From Euphorbia lathyris (taxonomy: Eukaryota; Streptophyta; Magnoliopsida; Malpighiales; Euphorbiaceae), in assembly GCF_963576675.1 (NCBI RefSeq), contig NC_088911.1, positions 129,955,929-130,019,928 of the forward strand: a stretch of DNA of 64,000 bases, read 5' to 3'. How positions within the stretch are numbered: position 1 is the first letter of the stretch; each line of letters starts with the position of its first letter. Position numbers and translations under genes: made by a program. Positions 22,971 through 36,069 of the stretch are shown in pieces. A model generated the notes under the pieces. The model did not search any database. It saw nothing but the letters and a program-made list of their open reading frames with translations, and was not told where the DNA came from.

Positions 22971-23889
22971 TCAAGTAGTCCATGTAAATGACCATAAAAA
23001 TTAGATAATTTTATTAAAATAATACATATTATTCTAGTTTGCCTAATTTACTCTTCTATTTTAACTACAAATCCTCCTATATTAATAACACATTGTTTTC
23101 CTTATATAAACCTTATTTCTATAAAACAAAAACAAAAAAAAAATTATACTCCAATTGAATTTCCATACATACTATGTATATATATTGAAAGAAAATGTGT
23201 TTAAATGCATAAAATCAAAATTAATGTTAATGGTATTCCATTTCAAACATTGAAATGTAAATTTCCTAATATAAAAATAATTATTCATTATATTTAAACT
23301 TCATAATTAAGGGTATATTAGTGAATTAATAAGCTAAAGTTATAGTTATATGTCTATTTTATGGAACATAAAAAAAATGAAATTGTGTCTATATTCGTAG
23401 AACGGATGGAGTATTATTTAATTTTAATATATGGAAACTCATCTTTTTATCTGTTTAATTAGATTCAAATACTATAATTTAATCTTAAATTTCCATTAGA
23501 GGAAAGATATATGTGGACCAAGTCCACTTATATTAAAACAACTTCTTTGTCTAGTCAATATTAATTGAAGTTTGACAAAATTCAAGATTCATTTCCTTCA
23601 CATGCTAACAGATTTTTATTTAATGAATCTAAAATTTAAAATTGACTGATTATTTAATATAATATCAACTAATTTAATTAGATCACTATTGTTAAGTGGA
23701 TATAGTAGTTCTTAATGTGATATCACAATCATTTAATTATATCAAAACCAAAACCAAGTTGAAATATTTAACATTTTGGCCATACTAATTGAATTTTTAT
23801 ACATTTACAAACAAATTTACTTTCATCTAAGTTTCAAAGTCCAATCAGTAATTGTGTATATAATGTATTAATTATATTGAAGATAATAA

Positions 23890-26735
23890 AATAATTTTTA
23901 AAACTCTCACTTTCAAAGTCCAACCAACCTCGGATGCACCATAGCTAGTGGTAGATTTACTACCATCCAGTGAGCCGACCCAATCAGCATGAGTGAATCC
24001 ATGAAGATGAAAGGGAGAATGTCAAAGGAAGACAATGTCATGGGCTCGGGTATATTGTAAGTAGCGCAACAACCGTTTGACTTCTTACCAATGAAAGCAT
24101 GCATAAGTTGTGACATTTGTTAACAACAAATGAAACTGAGCGTGACAGAAGGCTCTTTGAGACATTACATAAATTGTTCCTTGATTTACATGGGAGTGGA
24201 AATTCTCAAATATCTAGTCATAAGTGTTTGATGTAAGAGGCCATTGGTATATTTGGATCGACATAAAAATAAGCCTGAAGACGTCTAGCGAGCCTCTACA
24301 CGGAGAAAATAACGTAGTCGACCAAGATTCCTAATAGCAAAGAATGTTTGGAGCTTTTTTACTAAGGAATCTAAGACCAATTGAGATGAGCCTATTAATA
24401 GAATGTCATCAACGTAGATTGAACAAAAAATAATGCAAGATAGGTTGTGATAAAAAAAAAAATAAAGATGTATTCAACTTGGAGCCTGAGAAACTAATGT
24501 TGTGAAGAACATCAATGAGCCTCTTATGCTACATTCTATGAGTTTGTTTCAAACCATAAAAAGATTTATGTAATTTACAGACAAAATGAGGACTTTTAGG
24601 ATTAATGAAGCCCTAAGGTTGTTGTGTATACACCATTTCTTCTAAATTACCGTGTAGAAAGGCCTTGGAAATGTCCTATTGACAATGGACTAATCAAAGG
24701 ACACAATAGTAAGAATAAAGAGACATCAGTATCTGGTTTGATCACTGATAGGGGTATTTTACCCCTATCTTTTAGCGTGATTTACGGGTTGATTTTGGAT
24801 AAAATAAATAAGTTTAATTACAAAAATAAAGCGTTTTGATAAAATAAAGAAATAAAAATAAATTTCGTACTTTCAGTTAATTTTTCGTGTTTTTTATTAG
24901 TTTAGGAAATAAAAACGTCAAGCTAACTCGGCTCGCAAGATTTGTATTTCAGGTACGAGCAAGGAGCAAAAATCTACTCAAATACGCGGGGCGTCTCATC
25001 CTTTACGCGGGGCGTGAAACATGGTGTCAGCAATAATTGCCTTATCCGCAGACGCCATGTGGAATTGACTCAGCATACACGGGGCGTATGTCACCCTACG
25101 CGGGACGTATGACACATGTCGGAAATAATTGGTCTAATCCTGAAAGTCAGACTGCACTGTCTCCTTGAGTCAACTCTTCGTACGCGAGGCATATCACCAT
25201 ACACGCGAGGCGTACTTCAGCTACGCAGGGCGTGCTTGAGACAACAAGACATGGAATTGGTCCACATGCAGGAGATTTCTGACGGAATGGGCACTTACGC
25301 GGGGCGTATCATGGGATTTCTGCACCAAATAATGTTGCTCCATACTTGTGCTTTGTGAAGTTACAACATTGCCCTTGCTTGATGTTTATAAATAGGAAGC
25401 TCTTGAACTCCATTTGATACCAATTACACACTAGAGAGCAAAACTATACTCTTTTGATTATTGTAATTTAGATTCAGATTTTGTAGTTAAACTCTCCCCC
25501 TCGAGAGCTTGTTCGGTTGTTCCGGCATTCCATCGAAGTTCCGTTCCACCACTCGTCACCAAGCTCGAGAGTTCCACCTCCACGACCTAGGAGACGACTT
25601 TGAGTCCGGTTAGCTAGTTCCAAGGGAGGATTCTCCCTTTTTACCTGCTAATTAGCTTATACTCCTCCTATGTACTAGGCTTGGTTGTATTTCATCTATT
25701 CACTTTCCATATTTATAATTTATGATTCATAATCTCTATTTCCCTATACGTGTTAATGTTTATTACTTGTTTTGATATTCGTAATTGATTATTGTGTAGG
25801 AGAACGCGATTTCCGCCGCCATTCGGGCTATCCTTAGGGAGTTATATAGGTGTTGCCTTACCGGAAGTGACAAACCGGAAACCGTAGGAATTGACAAGCC
25901 ACGGAACTTATGGGCCCTAGTTTCTAATTCCCCCGCATTAGACACGCCTTGACTAGGAATCACGTAGTCTAAGTGCTTCACGGGTCGATCCTACTACACT
26001 TAGTCGTCTTTACAAGAGTAAACTATTATCCGTATACATTTAGAGTCGTTATTTATCGTGGTTATAACTTATCGTTATTCATCCTACTTCATAGGGTTTT
26101 AGCTACATAAATCTGTGTCGCCAATAGTTAGGAATAGTGTGTAGTTGCGTCTTACTTCACCCCAAAGTAATCACCGCTTAAATAACATACGAAACCGAGT
26201 CGTCTAATACTTGTAATTATAAATCCCGTGGATTCGATACCCGGTCTTAACCGGATTATTACTTGATACGACGGGGTACACTTGCCCCTAAGTAGGCGTA
26301 GTGTCTAGTGGAGTTAGAACATTTAAAAGATCACATCCATATTTATAGCACATTCACCGCAATACATATTTAGTCGTAGAAAACACGACCACTAGACGAC
26401 ACGCATCAATCACCGGGCTATAGGTGTCAAAGAAATCAACTCATGGGCATTAATTGAAGCCCTTAACTACCAGTCGAGCCTTATAACAATCAAAATTTCC
26501 ATCACCTTTTTTTAACTCGGAAAACTCAACAACAACCAATTACATTTTGAGTAGGATCGAGAGGAACAATGGTCCATGTGCCATTTTTGGTAAGGCATTA
26601 TAGACATGGTTTGACACCATTCAGTGCTTTTTGAGGCTTTGGAATATGGAGTAGAATGAACTGAATATAACAAAGCCTTATGTAACATTGGTTTTAAGGA
26701 ACCCGTACATGACTGAGTTACCATGTAACGATCCG
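23890..26735 (-). pseudogene. Ty1/copia polyprotein remnant, split by a solo LTR
   Basis: Two minus-strand parts, 26735-26414 and 24740-23890, join across the inserted LTR. The first gives NGTWTIVPLDPTQNVIGC followed by VFRVKKGDG and YKARLVVKGF, the start of the Copia reverse transcriptase. The second gives HFVCKLHKSFYGLKQ, the catalytic YVDDILLIGSS (about 24400-24416), NLGRLRYFL, and the RNase H-region block HADWVGSLDGSKSTTSYG. Many stops and frame changes; no LTRs of its own were recognised. Confidence 0.8.
24746..26408 (+). mobile_element. Solo LTR of a Ty3/gypsy-type retrotransposon (TSD ATCAC)
   Basis: 1663 bp beginning TGATAGGGGTATTTTACCCC and ending GACGACACGCATCA, flanked on both sides by ATCAC (24741-24745 and 26409-26413). 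A TATAAATA box lies at 25387-25394, so the U3/R border is near 25415 and the LTR points to +. U3 carries about eight copies of an ACGCGGGGCGT-type motif between 24985 and 25310. The long U5 and the style fit the Tat/Athila group, an inference. No internal region remains, so it arose by LTR-LTR recombination. Confidence 0.88.
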
Positions 26736-26739
26736 GTCT

Positions 26740-27060
26740 GGAGTGGGTGATAACTTGCCTAAAATGCAGTCAATTAATCACTCAGTAGAAAAGAAGTAAG
26801 CTGCATGGAGAAGATATGTTGCATGCACATTGAAAAAGTAAAATGACCAAGATTAGGGCGTGTTATAATATCAGGAAAAAAGTTTTAGAGTTGAGCAAAT
26901 AAGAGTTTCCTTTTTAATATGTTTTAATCTATTACGTTAATTATGCAATGATATTTCAAGGCGCGTGTAATACATTTTTTTATGTAGCTTACTTTTATTT
27001 TGCAACCGAGTGATTAATTAATTATATTTTAAACAAATTGAGAGAGCTATCGAGAGATTT
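26740..27060. repeat. Small TIR element related to 16138-16992
   Basis: GATAACTTGCCTAAAATGCA then GTCAATTAATCACTCAGT at the left; inverted at the right as CCGAGTGATTAATTAATT then TTTTAAACAAATTGAGAG. About 320 bp, non-coding. Target duplication not found. Confidence 0.5.
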
Positions 27061-27584
27061 TAAATAAATTAAAGAGGTTATCAGAACACTTTAAAAGTTC
27101 AACGAATCAATCAAACTTTTTGAACAAATTTATCGAAATGTTACAATAAGAAAAAAAAAACTAAATAAAGCTTAGGTGATGATGCATTATTTACATGTCT
27201 TTAAGGTTGACCAATAAGCATAGAGTATTTGGTATATAAGTATATTTTTGTTTAAAGTTTGGATTATTAAAGTGAATTATAATCTTGGCATAGATTACAC
27301 CAAATTCTACCTGTAAATTGAACAATCCAGAATCAAAATAATAAAATATAGTTTCAATTTTACTCAAGATTGCATCATCCTATGCATCAGCAAGCAATTA
27401 TTTTATTAATTAATGCTTCAATTTGTAGGAGACTATGTTCTAAAAATGGGATATTAATTTGAATTCAACTAATTAACTTTATATGATTGAGAAATCTAAA
27501 TTGATCTCTCAAAAAAAATCTAAATTGGATATAATTTAAGGAAAAAAAACAGCTTTTATAATTAATTCGTAGTTTCACAATTTT

Positions 27585-27891
27585 GGGTCCGTTTGTTTTA
27601 CCTACTGTTTGCTGTTACGGTTTGCTGTTTGATGTTGCTATTTGCTGTTTGCTGTTACGGTTTGCTGTTTGCTGTTGGAAAAAGCTGATTTTCCAAAAAG
27701 CAGAGATTCTCTGCTTTTGTAAAAAGCTTCTTTTCGGTGTGAAAGAAAAACAGAAGGTCACTAACCAAACACCTAATGCTGCTTTTCAGATTTAAAAGGC
27801 AAACAGAAAGTCCCTAACCAAACACCTAAAACTCTCATTTTTAAAGTGAAAAGGCAAACGGGAACATGAAAAGGAGCAACCAAACGGACCC
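27585..27891. mobile_element. PIF/Harbinger (Tourist-like) MITE
   Basis: Inverted ends GGGTCCGTTTGTTTT and AACCAAACGGACCC enclose 307 bp; TTT lies on both sides as a 3-bp target duplication, as expected for this superfamily. Inside are TGCTGTTTGCTGTTACGG repeats and inverted ACTAACCAAACACCTAA words. The 70-codon frame across it is not a gene. Confidence 0.8.
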
Positions 27892-27949
27892 TTTGTCTCT
27901 CTCAATTTTTTATTGAATAATCAAATATAAGAGATAATGTAATTAGATA

Positions 27950-28270
27950 ATGTAATTAGATTTCGATTCCGAATTAAACCAAACAGAACAAATAAATAGT
28001 CATTCTGATTCCGATTCATTATATTTTTTTTATATTAGTTGTTTTGTATTATAATATCTAATTTTTTTTATTGTAGTTATGATACTATTTTTAATAAATA
28101 TGATATTTATTCTGATTCCGATTATTAAATTATTAACTGAACAGTTTCAAAAAGAATCAATTCTGATTCCAAATTGAACCAAACATATTAAATAAATAGT
28201 CATTTCAATTCTGATTCCGACACATTCCGATTCAGTTTCCGATTCCAAAGTTTAAACCAAAAGCCCTTAT
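27950..28270. repeat. MITE-like repeat rich in GATTCCGATT
   Basis: Repeated GATTCCGATT-type words and AAACCAAACA near both ends, with an AT-rich centre. Boundaries not resolved. From 28280 to 30000 the DNA is AT-rich; I see degenerate repeat text (GGTTCGGTT, GTCAACGGTAC) but no gene. Confidence 0.4.
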
Positions 28271-30019
28271 CAATTGGCGAGGTGCTTTTATGTATAGTAT
28301 CGAATATAATAATGGTAAGAGTAATTTGTTTTATTGAATTAATTTGATGGTTTTAGGGGCAACTATAGTTACTGCTTCTTATTTGTTACGTTCCAACATC
28401 TAATTATTGAGTTGTGTGGATTTGGGAGCTATCTATATTTTCTACCATTTGGTGTATGAAAATTTTCACATGCAAAATTGAGACTCCAACTATTGAAGAG
28501 AAGCATGAATATTGTCTTTAAGGATGAGTACGGTTCGATACAATTCGAGGAGAATTGTATCTAATAAAGTCAACGGTATGATTCGGTTCGGTTTTAAAGA
28601 AAAAGTCAACAATTCAAATTCAACGTATTCTAGATAACTAAAAAATAAAATATCAGGAGCCTAATAGTTTTTGAATTCTTAATTAATACCTATAGAGTTA
28701 AATTAGGAATTTTAAATTAAAAATACTTTTACCATTTAAAAGCATAATGAACCACTAAACTCCAAGGATTGGGTTCAGGTAAGATTGTTTAAAATCCCAT
28801 AAATATTAGTAAATTTGGTTTTTCATAGCCAAATGACAACTACCCTTTTAATCTAAAATTGATTTTTTTTTTTAACTGAATCCAATAATAAATAAAAGAA
28901 GTTCAAACATCTAATTATCCATCTATTTTTCTTTTTGTATTCGATTCGGTTATATATTTAGTCAGTCATATTAGGAATTTGAAAATCTCCAAAATTCTAC
29001 CTAATTAAGTCAACGGTACAATTCAATTCAATCCTAAAAAAAAAAATCAACAATTCAATTCAATTCTAGATCTTTTTATTCGGTTATTCAGTCTGTTCAA
29101 AAATCTAAGAGATCCGCATTCAGTTCTAATTGTTTTAAATTTATTGAGTTATTGGTTTGATGGATAGGTCTTATTATATATTCTTTATTTAAATAATGCT
29201 AGAATTTGTGAAATTAAATGTTGAAATGAATAAGAAATTTTAATACGTCTTGAATTGAAAAAAAAAAATCAAAGAAAATGAAAATAGAAAATACTAAAAA
29301 TTCATAAAATGCTAGAATGATTTATATTTAAGAAAAAAAAAACTAATTTGTTAAAATGATTTATATAAAAAAAAATTAAGAGAATATAAAAAATTATTTT
29401 ACAATATCCACTAAAAATCAAAAAATAATTCTCACGAGTATTTTGTTATTTATTTCAAACAAATTGAGTCTTATAAAAATTATAATGTTATTTTATTTAT
29501 TCAAAGTTTTCCACCTTTACTTTCTTTTCTTTTTTTTACACTAATTTTCCACCTTTACTTAAAAAAATAACAAATTCCATATCATATTGCTTTATTAACA
29601 AATTCCAATAGTATAAATAAAATATTTACTGTTTAATTATCTCAAACTCTAATAAATATCAAATTATTTTTATAAAAATAATATACATTAGATTACCATT
29701 TAAATTTTAACAAAAACAATACCTTTTGATATTTTATATAATAAAAGTTAAATAATCAATATACAAAATAAAGTAATTATGCCATTCAATTTATTTATAT
29801 TTTTCAATTTAATTTATAAATAATATACCTCACAACTAATAAATTCATATTTGTATATAAAAATACATTTTCATGCATTGCGCAAAATTTCAAACGAATC
29901 AATTACATCAAATTAAAGTTTTTGATTTGCATGTTTATAAAAAAAATTACTTTCAAGAGTATCTATAATTCTCAATTGACTAATGAAATGATAAGTCAAT
30001 AAAATGACTGAAAAATCAG

Positions 30020-31850
30020 CTTGTACGAACTTAAATTCCCCACATTGAGTAATGCAATCTCTGAACAGAAAACACCTCCTCAACATCCTTTCATCTTTCA
30101 CGCCAAAACAAAAATTATAAAATTTCACTTCTGCAATTTCTTTAACCCAATTCGAGCTTTTACCGATACAATCTCATCAATAAAATACATACTCACCAGT
30201 AATGCACCAATCTGTTTGATGAAATTCTAAACCAAACGTCGTCTCATGGACTTTGCTCATTGAGAGCTATGTCCACGCAGAGAATCCCAATTTCGCTCTT
30301 TTCTCTATACAGAACAATGATGAAAAATTAGATCCCACCAAATGAACTCACTTTCGCTACATCAGTTAAGGCGTCTTCGATTATTGTTGACGAAACTAAT
30401 AAGAACATCCATACCCATGTTGAGATTTAGGGTTTTCAACAAAACCTCATCTTCTATTCTTCACTAGTTGACATGTACGGGAAATTGAATGATTTCGATG
30501 GACCAAGACGAGTTTTTGATTTGATGGATTTGAAAGATGTTTATATCATGGACTTCAATTATCAGAGCTTATGCACATAATGGAACATGAAATGAAGCAC
30601 TTGAACTTTTTAGAGAATTCAGTTGTTTTACTGCAGGAAAGCCTAATCATTTCGAGAATTCAGTTAATTTTAGAGAATGCAATTGCTTGTGCACCACTTA
30701 TTAGAAGTGTTTATCAGTCAGTTCAGTCTGAAAACCGGATTGAGATTAAAGAGTCGACATACAGAACGTTGCCAAAAAATTGTGTCGCACCAAATGGTTC
30801 ACTTTTGCTACATTAATTAAGGCGTCTTCGATGATTGTTGACGACAAAACTAGTAAGAAAATCCACACCCTTGTTGAGATTTTGGGGGGTTTCAACAAAA
30901 CCTCATCGTCTGTTCCTCACTAGTCGACATGTATAGGAAATGCAATTCGCATATGGAACAGCACGAGCTTTTGATTCGATAAATTTGAAGGATGTATCTT
31001 AGACTTCAATTATCACAACTTATGCACAGAATGGAGGAGGAAGTGAAGAGCACTTGAAGTTTTTTTTAACTATTCAGTTGTTTCTAGAGAATTCAATTGC
31101 TTATGCTTGTTCTAGTTTGAGGAAGCTGCTTTCGAGGAAAGTTGCACACAGTGATTCGCAGTGGCCATGAGTCGAAGGATGTTGTTGCTACCGCGCTTGT
31201 AGACATGTATGCCAAATGCAGATTTTTTGGTTACTCAAGCAAAGTGTTTAAATGCGTCCCACGTCTTTCTATCATTCCATATACATCAATGATTGTTGCT
31301 GCTGCAAAGTATGGACTCGAGCAACAATCACTCAATTTCTTCAAAAAGATGACCGATAAAGGAATTAAGTCGAACCATGTAACTTTTCTAAGAGTTTCGC
31401 ATGCTTGTAGCCACTCACGACTCATAGATGTAGATTCAAACATCTGAACTCAATGTCTAGTAGACACAACGTGACCCTTTCAACGAAGCATTAAACTTGT
31501 GTCGTCGACATGCGGAGTCGAATTGCCCGTAAAAACAAGGCTCAGAACATGGCTAAATGGATTATTGTCAACCCCAACGAAAGGGCTCTACTTCAGGGCA
31601 CATTGCTCTCCGCGAGCAGGCTTCAAGGGCGAGTAGATATAGCCGTTGATGTGAATAATCAGTTAATCGAATCTAATAACACTTGTGCATTAGCAAGGGA
31701 ATGGGATAATGTCCAAACTCTTCAGTCCGAAATGAAGCAAACAGGAGTTTACAAGGAACTAGGCTGCAACCGGACTGAGATTGAGGATTCGACGTACATG
31801 TTCCACACAGGCGATTATCGTGTGAAGGAGGGGAAGAAATGTTGAGTTTG
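30020..31850 (+). pseudogene. Decayed pentatricopeptide repeat (PPR) gene, PLS/E type
   Basis: Plant PPR proteins bind organellar RNA for editing, splicing or stability. Fragments in order: SLVDMYGK followed by RRVFDLMDLKD (about 30460-30540), VVATALVDMYAKC (about 31170-31215), SKVFKCVPR, GIKSNHVTFL then HACSHS (about 31360-31420), and an E-domain-like end with LLSASRLQGRVDIAV (about 31590-31650), EWDNVQTLQSEMK and EIEDSTYMFHTGD (to about 31815). Frames change and stops occur throughout. A segment of about 450 bp is tandemly duplicated: the text around TCACTTTCGCTACATCAG at 30348 recurs near 30799. 30020-30240 may hold the old N-terminal targeting region but is unproven. No intact product. 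Confidence 0.75.
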
Positions 31851-32613
31851 ATGAAGGAACTATAGAGGAGAATGAAAGAGAAGATTATGCTGCATTTCTG
31901 CCAAAACTCTTGGATCATTGAACAGCTGCTTGTGTAAAACCTATAGAAGGGTAAAATATCAATCACATTGTTAAAAAAAAAATGAAAATGTTATATAAAC
32001 AGTTAACCGAAACAAAAAAAAAACAATAAATATAAACAGTAAACCAAGCTGAGCCTAAACATTTTATGGATTCAATTAAACAGTAAACTTCAATTTTGTC
32101 ATTCATTAAGCAGAGCCTAAACAGTCCAACAAGTTAAATTACTCAATCAGTTTAACCATTCAACCAGGAATCGAATCATGGAGATGGGAATATAGTTGGG
32201 ATTAAAATACTTGATTACGGGAGAGCGAGGGACCTACCCGACAAAACAGTCCTGTTAATGCTTGGTTTACTTACTGTACATTAGACACAATAATATCAAT
32301 AAATTCATGATAGAATAACATTAATTTATGTCTGCTGACTCAATATTGTTTGAGAAATATATTCTAATTGGATCCTCAATAATATTTATCTATCAGGTTT
32401 TTGTGGCTGCCATATTCAAGAGAAAACAAATATGCCCATCAAATCCAGATATGCTTCATGGGAACCAAAACAATGGGCCAAACACTAACATATTCAATGG
32501 AGCATTTATTGTTTTTATTTCGGTTAACTGTTTACCTGCAGATTCAGTTAAACAAAGCGGTATTAGGATGAGGGAAACTTACTCAATGTTTGGCACTGTA
32601 ATTCAGCTTTTCC

Positions 32614-32705
32614 GCTTTGCCCTTACAGGCCACTCGCACCTGCTTTGCCCTTACAGGCCACTCGCACCTGCTTTGCCCTTACAGTCCACTTGCACCTGCA
32701 CCTGC
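32614..32705. repeat. Three 28-bp tandem repeats
   Basis: Copies of GCTTTGCCCTTACAGGCCAC + TCGCACCT start at 32614, 32642 and 32670; the third has two changes, then GCACCT repeats twice more. It lies just beyond the original stop of the tryptophan synthase fragment. The preceding stretch 31850-32610 has no gene I can support. Confidence 0.93.
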
Positions 32706-32753
32706 ACCAATAATCCATTTATTGCCCCAACAATATAAGAAAATATAAAATGC

Positions 32754-33808
32754 ATCAAACTTGCAAATATTTGATGGCGGTGTGTAACATCCTTATCCCC
32801 TCTCCCACTGCAGTTGAGTACTACCTTAGCTCCATCTGGGAGTGTTGGGCAGAGCTTCTCCAAATAAGTCAGTGCATGAGATGTCTCCAAAGCTGGGATT
32901 ATGCCTTCTAATCGTGATAATCTCTTGAATGCTGCATTTACATCACAAAACAATCATTAACAAAGTGTTTAACTTAATTAAAAAAGGCAAAAACAACTAA
33001 TACCTTCGAGTGCTTCCTCATCCATAACACAGTAGTATTCAGCACGTCCTTTCTCTTTCAGAAAGCTGTGCTCCGGTCCAACTCCAGGATAATCCAACCT
33101 GCACGAAACCAAATAAAATGCAGAATGCAACACAATAATAGAATTAGATAAGCCTCGGAAAAATCAAGTTCAAAAAGACGGTTGAAGTCCTTACCCTGCG
33201 CTAATAGAATGAGGCTCAATCATTTGTCCATCATCATCTTGTAACAAGTAGCTCATAGCTCCATGCAAGACTCCAACTTATCCTTTCATCAAAGTTGCAG
33301 CATGCTTACCGCTATCCAAGCCTAAATCAGCAGCCTCTATGCCTATCAATAGAACATTCCTATCCTTCACAAAATCATCAAAGAGTCCCATGGCATTTGA
33401 ACCTCCACCAACACACGCAACTAGCACATCTGGCTTTCCGCCCCACTTTTCAATTGCTTGTTTTCTTGTTTCTATACCAATAACTCGATGAAACTCCCGA
33501 ACCATCATGGGATATGGATGTGGCCCTGCTACAGATCCCAAAATGTAATGGGTTGTCTCCACATTAGTTACCCAATTCCTTATAGCTTCTGATGTAGCAT
33601 CCTTCAGTGTGGCTGTCCCAGAATGGACAGGTCTGACCTCAGCACCGAGAAGTCTCATCCTGAAAACGTTAAGTGATTGCCGTTCCATATCTTGAGCACC
33701 CAAATAAATGATGCACTGCAAACCAAACCTTGCACATAGTGTAGCAGTTGCTACACCGTGCTGACCAGCTCCAGTTTCAGCTATAATAAGCTCCTTACCC
33801 AAACGTTT
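32754..33808 (-). pseudogene. TSB: Tryptophan synthase beta subunit, 3' fragment, broken
   Basis: TSB condenses indole and serine to tryptophan in plastids with PLP. Homology begins at KRLGK (33808) and runs over exons 33195-33808, 33004-33098 and 32754-32933, with normal GT-AG introns. Landmarks: [41 protein letters not shown], the PLP-phosphate loop [28 protein letters not shown], and [10 protein letters not shown] near the C-terminus. The 5' half (transit peptide and the PLP lysine region AHKIN) is absent; upstream sequence is unrelated. Lesions: TAA at 33278-33280 in place of a Glu/Asp codon before VGVLHGAMSYLL, and a 1-nt insertion after GDKDV that shifts the final [12 protein letters not shown] tail out of frame. 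Retained introns show it came from a DNA duplication rather than a reverse-transcribed message. Confidence 0.9.
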
Positions 33809-35682
33809 CCATCAATTCTGATAGCATTGTCTTCACATCAACCGTTGGCTGGAAATCCATATGGAGACAGAGGAACATGTCTGGAAGCAGCCTTTGTTCA
33901 TTTCATTATACACATCCAATAGACACACACACATACAATCATATTCTAGCCTGGCCTGTGATTGTGTGAGCAGTCATACAAATAATTATTTCAAATGATA
34001 ATCCATAAATTTAGTTTAAAGAAGAGGTTTTGATGAAAAGGTAGGATTAAAATAAGCTCATGCCAAATAATATTAAATGTATGTTTTAATCCTTATTCAA
34101 TGGTATAACAAGCTCAAGAACATTATAGTAAGCAAAAATGTTATTTAAAAAAATCTTTAGTACCCTATTTTCAATTAGCACATACTTACTCGCAAAGTTT
34201 AGCTGTTATACTATATGCCCCAGTCTGCCAACCTCATTGCTAGTTTCTAGGAGATAAACTCCATGAAGAAACTTCCGAGCAGCTTGGAAGTTTGTTTCAT
34301 TAGTTTCAAAATCAAACCCTGAGTCCTGAAAAGTAATCAAACCACAGTAAGAGTGAGGACAACAAGGATATAGCTTCTATTTCCAAGAGATAGTACCACA
34401 TATGCATAACAAATTATTTAAATAAGATTCAAAAATTCAATAGAAAAAATAACGAACCTCAAGAATATCTGCATAACCTCTCAACATTTTGCCCTTTTAT
34501 GAATATCGTTGTCACAACCTGGGACCAGGTTCCCCCGAGGACCAGTATCCCCCGCTTTCTGCTGTCCAGAATTACTCTTGTTGACATGAACCTTCTCATC
34601 CTTACAAAACTTATTGCTAGGCTTATCAGGAATGCTGCGTTTAATATTATTCATCCTTTTAGGCAGGGGTGCATGAGATCTAAGGTCAACCTCTCCCTCC
34701 TTTGATGAACTTGAAGTGGCTTTCATTGAAAGTTGTGCAAGTCCCAGATCTTTTCTGGATGAAGCTGTGGCATCCAAATGTTGTTGAGAAGTAAAATTTC
34801 CTCTATTTTTCTGTAGTGGCTGGTCCTTGTGAATACGCCTTTCAGAATTTACTCCATCTACAGCATGATCTTGACTTCGCCATGAAGAAACCTTGAGTTT
34901 CTTTACCACCTCCTCCTTTTTGATTAATTTCCCCATGCTGTTATTCCCAGTGGCAGTGCTGTCAAGGCCATTCTGATCACCTTGCCACTCTATCAATTTT
35001 CTTTTCTTCACATTCAAGGATGATGAAATCTGAGATTGGTTGCAGAGATTCTTCACAGGGACGGGTAATCTTTCCTTCGCATCACATCTCACATCCCGTG
35101 AAGAGGAGCACTCGGTTGATTTTAGTATGTGTTTATCTGAGAGATCTATTTTAATTTTTTTAGGATTCCCAGATCCATAGTGCTCAGACTCCCTCTTGTT
35201 TTTCATCTTTACTAGCTTGGTGTTTCCTGCTGATAAACATTACAAAACAATCACACGAATATTAGGTTTGGATTCTGACAAGTAAATGGAATGTCAGTTA
35301 TAAAATGAACATGTTACCTTCACCCAGAGGATTTTGTTTCACTTCTGCAACCAAGTTTTGAGATTTACTAAGTATAAAATCTAGATTTGTTCACTAGATT
35401 TGCTTCTGCAGGAGGCTGGTTCATATTGTTCCGGCTTCTGCTTTTCACAGATTCCTGCAAGTGATTATTCAGGGAGTTTGATGACCGCATCATGCCACTG
35501 CTGATACCTTCCTTTGCCATTTCCTTCAAGCCATGTTTCTTCTTTGCCTGTGTAGACCCTGCAAGGGAATTAAGACTCTGAAGGCTGTGTTTGACATGTT
35601 GGACATGCACTCCTGATGTAGTTCTGCTGGTATCATTTTGCATCCTTTTTTGACCCGTAGCAAGAGGAACTTCATACACAGC

Positions 35683-36069
35683 TGTCAGATCTAGAATTCT
35701 GACCAGAGAATAATCAGAAATGAGGTAGAAGAATGAGATAAGAAGGAGAGAAAATAGAGAGAAAGAATAGAATTAGGAAGAGAGTGATTTCATTAATCAT
35801 TTGCATGAGTAGTCAGTACAGAAATATTCTCTTTATATAGAGAATAAGACAAAAGAATTGGTTACACAGCTGTACTATAAGAGTACCATAAGACAGCTGG
35901 CTAATAACAATTCCTAACAGACTATATAACTCTCAGAGCTATTTAGGGAATTCAAAAACAGAAGTAACAAAATACAAATAAGATATTAATTAACTGATGC
36001 AATTCGACCACTAACATAATTGGTAAATAGTTGAACTAGTCCTTCTTCTTTCTTCGGACATATGTGACA
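35683..36069 (-). repeat. 3' LTR of the chromovirus
   Basis: 387 bp; on the minus strand starts TGTCACATATG and ends AGATCTGACA. Carries the same text as the 5' LTR plus an extra AAG. It would supply the polyadenylation end. Confidence 0.95.

Noticed and set aside
24985..25310. CRISPR-like array
   Set aside because: Motifs are short, imperfect and irregularly spaced inside a plant LTR.
25116..25358. 80-codon frame
   Set aside because: Lies inside the solo LTR across its repeated GC motifs; no family match.
32651..32953. 100-codon frame extending the tryptophan synthase exon
   Set aside because: The extension past GDKDV is read-through caused by a 1-nt insertion; the ancestral stop is at 32754-32756.
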